Shown here: positions 55,135 through 64,000 of the stretch, in pieces
How positions within the stretch are numbered: the first letter of the stretch is position 1
Layout: every line of letters starts with the position of its first letter
Assembly: GCA_028751875.1 (NCBI GenBank)
Contig: CM054134.1
Coordinates: 41,301,830 to 41,365,829, forward strand
Direction of reading: 5' to 3'
Source: Rapana venosa
Taxonomy: Eukaryota; Mollusca; Gastropoda; Neogastropoda; Muricidae
Length of the DNA stretch: 64,000 nucleotides
Translations under genes and position numbers: made by a program
Notes under the pieces: model-generated
Databases searched by the model: none
The model's input: only the letters and a program-made list of their open reading frames with translations
Told to the model about the DNA's origin: nothing

Positions 55135-55240
55135 AGATAGATGGCTTGATTAAGAAAAGCAAATCAACCACAAAGCATAAATTATCATTGCTTATATTCA
55201 ACATCAGTATACCAACTGGGAAAAAAGAAGACTTTGACAC
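55135..55240 (+). repeat. Short dispersed repeat, TTTGAC-type, third copy
   Basis: GATAGATGGCTTGATTAAGA, AACATCAGTATACCAACTGG and a single GACTTTGACA remnant of the tail. Confidence 0.55.
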
Positions 55241-55489
55241 AGCACAGCCCAACACAACATTACACAACACAACACTCACTCACTCACTCACTCACACAGT
55301 GCAGAAAAGACATGGACTGATAGAGATGAAGTTAGGTCATGGCTTCTTGATCTGCTTGGCACTTAGGCAGAAGAATCACCAGTTCTGCCTACCACCTGGT
55401 GGGAACCATTAGGTCAGGGCTTCTGGCCCTGCTACTGGGTTACACTAAATGTGTATGTTTGCAGTGTTTTGTACCACATGGTTGGCACA

Positions 55490-55750
55490 GTCGGCTTAAG
55501 TGACTGTTCCAGTTCTGCCACTGGTGTTATGTAATCCTGGTCTTTCATCCAGTGCTAAATGCACCACAAGTACAGAGCAAAAAGGCAAGAAGCAGAGCCC
55601 TAAATGACTCACTTGTAACATAACATAACTCCTACTATCATTTAAGGCTCAGTCAGCTTGAAATTCCAAATCTGCCACTGGTGTTAGGTAATCCTGGTCT
55701 TTTTTAAAATAAAATACAAACAAAAATGCAATGACTACTACCTACCACAG

Positions 55751-55801
<51 letters not shown>

Positions 55802-55990
55802 AGCGGGGAAAAGGGTGAGAAGCAGAGCCGTAAATGATGCACTTGTAATTATTATAAACACAACTTTCATGATTCTGGTGGATTGGTGGTCGTACTCCTA
55901 CTGTTAGACTGGTAACGAAGCCATAAATGACTCACTTTTAATAATCACAGCTTTGATGATTTGGGTGGACTGCTGGTTCTACTGGTACTG
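55490..55990. repeat. Degenerate tandem repeat with a (GA)n insert
   Basis: TCTGCCACTGGTGTTATGTA / TCTGCCACTGGTGTTAGGTA and GAAGCAGAGCCCTAAATGAC / GAAGCAGAGCCGTAAATGAT / CGAAGCCATAAATGAC recur in order, with spacing near 110-160 bp. A (GA)n tract at 55748-55803 interrupts one unit. Confidence 0.65.
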
Positions 55991-56600
55991 TGGAAGCATA
56001 CCTGTCTAGAAATCTTGACTAAGGACAGGGCAGCCCCATTCAACAGGACCGCATTGAAAAATTGTCTGTGCCCCAGTATAGGATTTGGAAGTACTTCCAG
56101 AAAATGGTTTGTTGTTATTGCTTTTCCTCTAAAATACTAAACAAACTTAAGTTGAGGATGATGTTGATTGTACACCAGTTGTAAAGAAGGATATACAGCT
56201 AGTTGGGGTGACTGGAATTCTAATGTTGGGGAGGTGCAGCAAAGAGCCAGCAAAGCACTGGTGAAGCTAGTCATCAAATTCTGCAGCACGGCTCTTTTGC
56301 TGACCTGTCATACAACCATCAAGAACTAACAGTCCAGTTGATAAGGTCGCATCATACTTCATAGATCCCATGGCCACCCAGACATAGGATGTTCTTCATT
56401 CCAGGGATCAGAAAGACAAGGGCTAGTCAGGAGATAGCATTCATGAAAAAGTGGACTGGCTTGACTTTAGCAAACTCTAGTCTTAGAGAGCAGCAGAGGA
56501 TGAATAAGATTAGAATGGTTACAATATTCAGTGATTAATTTCTCTCCAGTTAACTATCAAAGGATTGTTTTAATTTTGGCTTTGTTAGCTCATTGTTGTC
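55991..56600. other. Unrecognised sequence, more G/C-balanced than its surroundings
   Basis: No frame with recognisable homology. The sequence looks like decayed repeat but could not be assigned. Confidence 0.35.
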
Positions 56601-56602
56601 TG

Positions 56603-56706
56603 TGTCATCATCATCACCATCATCATTATCATCACCATCATCATCACCATCACCGTCGTCGTCGTCATCGTCGTCGTCATCATCATCATCATCATCATCA
56701 TCATCA
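56603..56706. repeat. (ATC)n with (GTC)n variant block
   Basis: About 100 bp of ATC/ACC/GTC trinucleotides, contiguous with the LINE fragment that follows. Confidence 0.9.
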
Positions 56707-56815
56707 GTCCTTGACCTATATGGTCATTGGGGCAACACTAGGGACGCTTTGGTGGACATTTTTTTTTTCCAGGCTGGTCTGACTTCAGCCTTTCGCAGCA
56801 ACACAGCCATGTAGG
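56707..56815 (-). mobile_element. Short RTE-like LINE 3' end
   Basis: Reading minus, the sequence encodes TAVLLRKAEVRPAWKKK then STKASLVLPQ and stop, followed directly by the (GAT)n tract. A C-terminus followed by a (TGA)n tail is the arrangement seen in the LINEs at 39097 and 30908. Confidence 0.5.
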
Positions 56816-57149
56816 TGTAACACCAGTTGAAAACAAACATTCAGTGTTCCCCCAGAATAGACCCCACCCCTCCCAAAAACTATGTGCACACACACACACA
56901 CACACACACGTGTACACACACACACACACACACAGAGATTATGTGCTCCAAACAGTAAACAGACACGAGCACAAACATGTATACATGTATATAATATATA
57001 TATAATATATATATAATATACAAGCATGAGCAAGCAGGCCAACACAAAAGCAAACAAATAAACAAATAAGCTGTTGGGGATACATTTTTTTATAGCAACT
57101 TTTCATTTTTTAATAAAGAAGGAAAAATGAAGTTCTGAAGCTCTTTTGA
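56816..57149. other. CA and TA tracts in non-coding sequence
   Basis: CA 56885-56935 and TA 56988-57020; nothing else. Confidence 0.6.
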
Positions 57150-57295
57150 GAGAGAGAGAAACAATGACAAATTCTTTTATGACAAATTCTTTTATTTCGA
57201 GGATAATGAATAAGCACACGTGCTTTTTTACATCCAGTCCCCACCCGTTAGGGATACATCTTAATAATAATAACCCAATACTTATACAGTCTCGC
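57150..57295 (-). mobile_element. SINE tail A with module E
   Basis: Minus-strand copy of the arrangement at 48726-48837: TTAGGGATACATCTTAATAA and ATAACCCAATACTTATACAG beside ACATCCAGTCCCC and TTTCGAGGATAATGAATAAG. A (GACAAATTCTTTTAT)2 duplication lies at its end. Confidence 0.65.
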
Positions 57296-57316
57296 AATAA
57301 AAACAAGGGGAAATAT

Positions 57317-59790
57317 CTATCTATCTATCTATCTGTCCCATAGTCTGACGACCGTGGGGGCACCCTCAAAGACTCAGCAACCAGTTCCCTCCATTCGTCT
57401 CTCTGTTCTGCCTTTCTCAGGGTTTTGTTGAGTTCTAGGCCTGTCCATTCACTGATGTTATCCTCCCAGCTCTTCCTTGGTCTGCCTCTTTTTCTTCCTC
57501 CTTGGACAGTGCCTTGCAAAACTGTCTTGGTAATTCCTTGGGATCTTGTGACATGCCCATACCACTTAAGTTTACGCTTTCTCACGATCGTTAGAAGGTT
57601 CTCATAGGGTCCAATGGTTTGCTGGATTCTGTTATGCACGCTCTCGTTGCTTATGTGGTCTTTGTAGGAGATGCCAAGGAGTCTCCGAAAGCATCTCATC
57701 TCCACTGCCTGTACTCTTCTCTCCAAATCTGCAGTCAGGGTCCATGATTCACAGGCATACAGAAATATGGATATGACAAGGGAGCGCATTAGTCTGATCT
57801 TGGAGATAAGTGAGATATTCTTATCTCTCCAGATGGTGTTTAGTTTTGACAAAGCTGTTATTGTCTGTGCAGTCCTGCATACTACTTCTGGCTTGGATCC
57901 CTGGTCGGATACAATGGCTCCAGGTACTTGAAACTTTGAACTGTTTCCAGCTTCTGGTCATTAACCCTGATATCAGTGCTAATGCCGTTGGTGTTATTAG
58001 TCATCAGTTTGGTCTTCTCTGCACTGATTTCCATGCCGTATGTTTTGGAGGCCTTATCCAAGTGTTCTGTTAGGCTGGCAAGCTCTTTTTCTGATCCTGC
58101 TATTCCATCAATGTCATCTGCGAAGCGGAGGTTTGTGATCGTTCTGCCACCGATGCTGACTGATCCTTCATGATGTTCCAGTGCATCAGCCATGATTCTC
58201 TCAAGGAAGATGTTGAAAAGAGTGGGTGAGAGTAGACAGCCCTGCCTTACTCCAACTGTTGTTCGAAACCATTCTCCAATGTTGTTGTTGTAGTACACTG
58301 CACTGGTGGCCTCGCTGTACAGCTGTTTGATGACTCTGATCAGGTTTGCATTGATGCTGTACAAATTCATGGTTGCCCACAAAGCTGCATGCCACACCCT
58401 GTCAAATGCCTTCTTAAAATCGATAAATACGTGGTAAAGGTCTTGTTGATGTTGAAGGTACCGCTCACATAGTATTCTGAGGTTGAATATCTGTTCTGTT
58501 GTGCTGCGCCCTGCTCTGAAACCTGCTTGTTCCTCAGCAATAATGGTCTCTGCTTGTGGCTTCAGTCTATTCAATATTATCTGCAGCATGACCTTGCTTG
58601 GGTGACATATGAGGCTGATTGTGCGGTAATTATGGCATTGTTGTAGATTTCCTTTCTTGGGGAGGGTGATGATGAGTGACTGCGTCCATGGTGTTGGCCA
58701 TTTTCCTGTCTGCCAGATCTTGTTGCAGATTCTTAGTAGGGCGCTGATCATGGCTTCCCCTCCAGCTTGGACCAGCTCAGCTGGAATGTTGTCAGCCCCT
58801 GCTGACTTCCCCTTTTTCAGCGATCTGACTGCTGTTTCCACTTCTTCTCGGAGGATAGGGTGACTGTCTGTGTCTTTGCTGTCGGGTACATTAAGGACTT
58901 CTGGATCTCCTGCGGTTCTATAGTTATACAGGTCGGAGCAGTATTCTGTCCATCTGTTCAGAATATCCTGGTCGTCAGTGAGACACTTCCCATTTTTGTC
59001 TTGGATTGTTAAACCTTTTCTCTGTTTCGTGCTAGTCAGGTCTTTCACCAGCTGATATGCTTTCTTGCTATTGTTTTTCTTGATGTTCTCTTCAATGTCT
59101 TGGCACTGTTCACCGATCCATTTTTCTTTTTGCCTCCGTCATGGACTTCCTGATTCTTTTGTTGACTGCCCTATATTGTTCTGCTCTTTCTTTTGTTTCA
59201 TTTTTCTTTTTCTTCAACTCTCTACGCTTGTCGCATAGTTGTAGGATGTTAGGTGTGACCCATGGTTTTTTGACTGGTCGGCGTTTGCCAAGAAGCTCGT
59301 TTGCTGTTTCAGTCACTGCTGTATTGAAACTATTCGTCAGTGTATCTATGTCTGAGTCTATCACAGTGAGTGCTGCAAACTTTCCACCTATCCTTGCTTG
59401 AAAAATTTCTAATACCTCTGGGTCCTTCAGCTTCTCGAGGTCAAATTTGATCCTGATGTTGTTCCGCTTGTGGATTTTCTTTAGACGTAGTCGGAAAGTC
59501 ATCATCACAAGATCATGATCACTCCCTATGTCTGCTCCTGGAAAACTTCGTGTCTGTGCGATGTTAACACTAGACTGAAACCGTCTTTTCACCATGATGT
59601 AATCTATTTGGTTGTGGTGTTCTCCATTTGGGCTATGCCATGTCCATTTTCTGGATTTCTTGTGTGGGCCAAGTGTATTCACTAACTGGAGGTGGTTGTT
59701 ACTGGCAAACTCCAGGAGTCTCAAGCCTCTTTCATTTGATTGGTTATTACAATGTGGCCCACAAACCTTCCCAGAAATAACCCTTTTCAA
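57317..59790 (-). pseudogene. RTE-like LINE, 5'-truncated, nearly complete RT
   Basis: Minus-strand order: EN C-terminus (59790-59110: RGLRLLEFASNNHLQLVNTL, WTWHSPNGEHHNQIDYIMV, GADIGSDHDLVMMTFRL), linker, then RT (59048-57882: SLKKGKSAGADNIPAELVQA, EEQAGFRAGRSTTEQIF, HVFIDFKKAFDRVWHAALWA, TTVGVRQGCLLSPTLFNIFL, ITNLRFADDIDGIAGS with the FADD catalytic pair). After a frameshift the C-terminus follows (57852-57325: VISIFLYACESWTLTADLER, LKWYGHVTRSQG, GRKRGRPRKSWEDNI). The 3' tail is (GATA)n on the minus strand (TCTA 57317-57335). The 388-codon RT frame is intact, but the element is broken by at least two frameshifts and lacks the EN N-terminus. It is the best-preserved RT in the window. Confidence 0.9.
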
Positions 59791-60255
59791 AACAGCTCCC
59801 CCCCAACAACCCTCCCCCCCCCCCCCCCAAAGCAAGCAATTAAAAGAAAATCCTAAGAATACCCCACCCCTACCCCCACCCCCCAAAAAACCCTAACCAA
59901 AACAAACAAACAAACAAAAGAGAAGGAAAAACCAAACCAACAAAAGATGATAAAAAAGAGAAAAACAGACAAACAACAACAACAAGAACAAGAGCAACAA
60001 CAAAGCCAAGAAAAATAACACAACCAAACTTAATAAGTCATAAAGATAAACATCTACACATTGTCAAATGGTACACATACTTGTTACAAATAATTATAAG
60101 ATATTGAAATAGGGCACTCATTAAAACTTAAGTACAGAGGCAAGTCCAATAAAGTATTGAAAATATAAAAATATGAATCCTTCATCAGGATATACTATGA
60201 CTATAAGCAGGACGATAAAAGGTGAGAGAGAGACAGAGACAGAGACAGAGAGTGT
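59791..60255. repeat. C- and A/C-rich low complexity, then A/T-rich sequence
   Basis: C-rich 59799-59830 and 59862-59886, CAAA-type 59895-59990. An AACATCTACACATTGT block (60049) recurs at 60746. Confidence 0.75.
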
Positions 60256-60764
60256 GTGTGTGTGTATTTCAGAGATAATATCCAATATATAAATCCCAAA
60301 TCAGTATGCGATCCCATCAACACTCATTTTAGATTATACTCGTTTCAAATTATATGTCATGATAATGAAATAAATTTAATACCCATACATCCACACAATA
60401 AAAGCAAGAAACAAACCAAGAAGAAATTAAAAACTATACAGTCGTTTAGGGAGAGAATATGGGTGGGTGAGTGAGTGAGTATATGTGTGTGTGTGTGTGT
60501 GTGTTTGAGCGCGCGCACGCGCGTGTGTGTGTGTGTGTGTGTGTGTTTGAGTGTGTGTGGGGGGGGGGGGAGGGGGGTGTTTCAGGGATAATACTAAATA
60601 TGTAATACTCACATAGCACACGATCAACACAAACACTTTTTAATTATGTTCATGCAAATTGAATGTCATGGTAATAAAATAAGTGCAATACCCATACACT
60701 CTCATAATAAAGAGGGGGAAAAAGCCAATAAAGTCATAAAAAGAACATCTACACATTGTAAGTA

Positions 60765-60770
<6 letters not shown>
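60256..60770. repeat. Diverged tandem duplication of about 310 bp
   Basis: TTTCAGAGATAATATCCAAT..TGTCATGATAATGAAATAAA..AATACCCATACATCCACACA (60267-60400) is matched by TTTCAGGGATAATACTAAAT..TGTCATGGTAATAAAATAAG..AATACCCATACACTCTCATA (60579-60706). TG/GAGT tracts and poly-G lie between. Confidence 0.75.
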
Positions 60771-60821
<51 letters not shown>

Positions 60822-60830
60822 GAGAGAGCC
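60767..60830. repeat. (GA)n microsatellite
   Basis: About 60 bp of GA. Confidence 0.95.
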
Positions 60831-61429
60831 ACATAACACATGTGGTATGTTGCAAAACACAGTCACCACCTATCCCACTTCCCATCCAGGTCCCCCCCCC
60901 CCCCCCCCCACCTTTCTTTTGTCCTCCCCCCCAAACCTCTCTTTGTACCACCCCTCCTCCCCCCCAATGGTCTTCCTTTTCGTCTTCTCTGTGGCTTTGA
61001 GGACAAAATAGGTCATGCTTTACCTGCCAGGTGCCAAATAATAGTCGTGTGTACAGGTACGGAACACACCTGCCATGCCAAGCTACTGTGTAAAAAGAGA
61101 GAGAGAAGACACCATGTCCATTGGTCCTAATTCTCCCCTACCCTACCTGAATGATAAAGAATATGTGTGTGTTTACTTTATATTGTGACTGAATAGTATT
61201 AATTAAAAGACGTTGACTTTGTTTGAATCAGTTCTGTGAACTTATGAATGGTTTACTAAGTTTAGAAAAAAGAACCACAAACAAACTGAAGTATACTGTC
61301 TATTCCATTTGAGCTTAAGTGATTTTTCCATTCAGTCTGTTAACATGGATGGTGAAGTGAAAAAGTCTTTAATATTATGTTTGAAAAATAAAACGAACCC
61401 ATTTTTAATGCAAAAAGAAAAAAAAAATC
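60831..61429. other. Non-coding sequence with C-rich runs
   Basis: C17 near 60892-60909 and C-rich 60958-60965; no gene recognised. Confidence 0.45.
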
Positions 61430-61655
61430 TCTCCAAAGTCAGAGTGTGGCTACCCTCCTGGTTGGCAAAACCGGTAGCATACAGTCCAAAGTCGCACCAG
61501 TGGGGAACTTTATTCTTTATTATTCTTTTATTTTGAGGATAATGGAATAAGCACTCGTGTGCTGTTTTTCATCCATGTGTATGCAGTTTTGTAAATTTTG
61601 TCATCCGTTTCCACCAGAACACAAAGGCCTACTCTTCCAAAAAGTGGAGCAGGTT
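61430..61655 (-). mobile_element. Tail-B fragment (plus) followed by family A tail (minus)
   Basis: CCAAAGTCAGAGTGTGGCTA..CTGGTTGGCAAAACCGGTAG is a short tail-B piece in plus orientation. From 61510, TTATTTTGAGGATAATGGAA, TTTTGTCATCCGTTTCCACC and TCCAAAAAGTGGAGCAGG are family A on the minus strand. Confidence 0.65.
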
Positions 61656-62025
61656 GAACTTCACAGTTCCAGCCCAGAAACAAAAAGACACTTTAAAAAC
61701 AAACAAAAACAACAACAAAAGAAACATCACCAAATCCCCACCCCCTGACTCCCACTCCCAACAAACAACAAACCACCGTGATGAAATGTTGTTTAAAGTC
61801 GTCATAATAATTCATATATATTAGTTTTTGAGCACTTTTCAATGCAAGAAATAGTAACGTGTTGGCAAGTCTTTGGAAATCTTTTTTACATGAAAAAATG
61901 TTTGGAAGCATTTTTTAATGCAAACAGTCTTCAAATGAATCAAAATATACATGAATAGACAAAAAACCTCCAAAAATGAAACATTTTTAACAACAAAAAC
62001 TGCCCCACCCCAAAATGCACTAACA
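61656..62025. other. A/C-rich then A/T-rich non-coding sequence
   Basis: No gene recognised. Confidence 0.4.
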
Positions 62026-62074
62026 TGCACCCCCCCCCCCCCCACCCCCCCCATCCCCCCTGTGTACTGTACAC

Positions 62075-62105
<31 letters not shown>

Positions 62106-62355
62106 TGCACACGAAGTAAAACCAAACAATAACTAACACATGTGTAAATAAACACACATGCACATGCAGTTGCACTCACACACATGCACACACACACATG
62201 CACACATACACATTCACTCTCTCCCTCCCTCTCTCTCCCCCATACACTCACACACTCTCATCTCTCTCTCTCTCACACACATGCACGCACACACACGCGC
62301 ACGCAACACACACACACACACACACAAACACACATACACACACAACACACATGTT
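62026..62355. repeat. Poly-C and CA/CT-rich tracts
   Basis: C-rich 62030-62059, CA 62070-62106 and mixed CA/CT to 62350. Confidence 0.9.
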
Positions 62356-62695
62356 TATTATAAAATTCTGAAGAAACGGGGTCAGCTCATAGTCTTGACA
62401 CAAAACCATGTGTGTTTCTCTCTACCCCAGCAGATTCATTGCTATAAGGGCACTTTTGAGTACTGACTTTTTCCGCTCAGATGCACATACCCCAGTTCTT
62501 CAGCATCCAGGTCAGGAGAGCTTTGTGTTACCCCCATTAATTCAGGTCAAGACAAGACTTGAGACTCGAGAATACTTTAATGTCTCAACTAGAGAAAATA
62601 TCAGTGGCATTTTAAAATAATAATTACACAGCATGCATTATTGAACGATACAGATTAAGAAAATATTTCAATATTTTACAAGGCGACAACAATCT
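62356..62695. other. Non-coding sequence
   Basis: Nothing recognised. Confidence 0.4.
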
Positions 62696-62741
62696 ACATT
62701 ACACACATACACACACATAACACACACCTGCACCCACCCAT

Positions 62742-62816
<75 letters not shown>

Positions 62817-62819
62817 TCT

Positions 62820-62860
<41 letters not shown>
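62696..62860. repeat. CA then CT microsatellite
   Basis: CA 62743-62814 and CT 62820-62858. This is the third CT/CA junction in the window. Confidence 0.95.
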
Positions 62861-63565
62861 AGGCATATTCATGCACACGCTATTTGATGATTTGATAAAA
62901 AAAAGAAAGAAAAAAAAGATATGAAAACCACTTTAAAATGGTGGGGTTTTTTTTCTTCTTTTTTTTGAAGTTTAACAGTGGTTTAGAAGCTGAATTGACT
63001 TGTTAATAAAACTATTTTTGGTTCTGTTTGTTTTTCATTTTGGCATTCAGAATGTTTGACCAGATGGTAGCAATGCATAGTGTTGTGAAAGCACGTGGGT
63101 TTCGTCAGTGGAAATGTCTTTAGCTTTTTTAGTCATCTGATTTTCATATAATGAATTTACTTAAAAAAAATTAGTGTCTTTTGCTTTTCTCCAACAATGT
63201 TTCCACACACATTCACAACGTTATTCACTATATTCTTATGTTTTTACTTTCAAACAACAAGACCAGCATAAACCCCATATGACAAGACAGATTCTACAAA
63301 ACTGAGATAAAACATGTACATAATTTCTTTTAAACGTTCAGACAAGCACAAAAGGCAAAACATTGAGCAGTGTGATATATGGCAGTATAGTGTTACGTCT
63401 GTAGTATAGCCTGAAAGTGCAGGGCTGTTCTACTGATGTACACGGGCATAAAAACGGAGACATGAATAGCTATGCAATGAATTGATAAGTATAGTATGCA
63501 TGCATGATTGCTTACATATTATACTGTACATTATGCTAAGTAGGTGCTGTTGAATAAATTTATTT
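62861..63565. other. Non-coding A/T-rich sequence
   Basis: Nothing recognised on either strand. Confidence 0.4.
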
Positions 63566-63775
63566 AATGTGTGTGTGTGTGCTCGTGTGCCTGTGTGCAT
63601 GCGTGCGTGTGTGTGTACGTGTGTTGTTTCATATATGTCTATTCACAATAAGCAATATTAGAAACCCCCCCCAAAAAAAACCCCAAACAACAACCCCCCA
63701 AAACCAAACCAAACCAAAACAAAAAAAGAGGGGGTGGGGGTGGGGGGTGGGGGTAGGATGAGAGGGGGTGGGGGA
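63566..63775. repeat. TG tract followed by C/A- and G-rich low complexity
   Basis: TG 63569-63625, A/C-rich 63664-63728 and G-rich 63729-63775. Confidence 0.9.
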
Positions 63776-63899
63776 TATGTATCTGGAAGATTCAGTTTTG
63801 TCACAGAGATTGTTTGGGTCCAACACTCCGAGTGTGATACAATGTCTAAATTGTGTGTATCACTGCCAGCAGTTTTGTAAGCGTTTGAACTTGCAGGCA

Positions 63900-64000
63900 A
63901 CCTCACAAACGAGTCTTAAAACAAGTCCTTTGGATGTGACTATAAACTGAGGTGAATGCACGCAGAACATCTTGGGTACATGTTAAAACCTGATCCGCTT
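63900..64000 (+). mobile_element. SINE family A body, cut by the window edge
   Basis: AGTCCTTTGGATGTGACTAT, CACGCAGAACATCTTGGGTA and TGTTAAAACCTGATCCGCTT match the body of the copy at 45019-45355. The tail should continue past 64000. Confidence 0.8.

Overview
This is a eukaryotic, intron-rich and repeat-dense genomic window, not bacterial. Only two protein-coding genes can be read with confidence. The organism is most likely a lophotrochozoan, probably a gastropod mollusc. That is an inference from the ribosomal protein sequence, the RTE- and jockey/CR1-like LINEs, the abundant tRNA-derived SINEs and the very long CA, CT and poly-G tracts; nothing in the window fixes the species.

Layout. Positions 1-8.9 kb hold the 5' end of a minus-strand gene for an SH2D4-like (SH2 domain-containing protein 4) protein: two coding exons (7115-7238 and 5929-6010) and one possible 5' UTR exon (8828-8907). 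The rest of that gene lies beyond position 1. Positions 8.9-10.6 kb are long TG/CA microsatellites. Positions 11-17.4 kb contain remnants of three non-LTR retrotransposons, one (12815-14114) with a clean 15-bp target-site duplication. Positions 17.4-19.6 kb are a cluster of SINEs.

The central gene is ribosomal protein S9 (RPS9) on the plus strand, in five exons from 19915 to about 35450: a 28-nt 5'-TOP exon, then coding exons at 22641-22854, 23206-23392, 34424-34527 and 35288-35358. Together these give a complete 191-residue protein. Its promoter carries three CTTCCGG (ETS/GABP-type) motifs and an intron-1 YY1 motif. Intron 3 looks 11 kb long, but it contains a gap of exactly 500 Ns flanked by two near-copies of the same 3.6-kb sequence (24311-27884 and 28385-32056). 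This is best explained as two overlapping contig ends that were never merged. The intron really holds one piggyBac-like element and one near full-length RTE-like LINE, and is probably about 7 kb.

Positions 35.5-64 kb contain no recognisable host gene. They hold a Tigger/pogo-like element with a transposase HTH remnant (37572-38635), several LINE fragments (39.1, 40.4, 47.1, 56.7 and 57.3-59.8 kb), many SINEs and long microsatellites.

The most interesting signal is the SINE system. One family (18975-19267, 19338-19626, 42655-42956, 48322-48605) has a tRNA-type box A head followed directly by a segment closely resembling the internal promoter of 5S rRNA, so it is a tRNA-5S chimera. Other SINEs share one central body but combine it with different tRNA heads and different 3' tails, which points to module exchange. 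All coordinates were read by eye, and no database search was possible.
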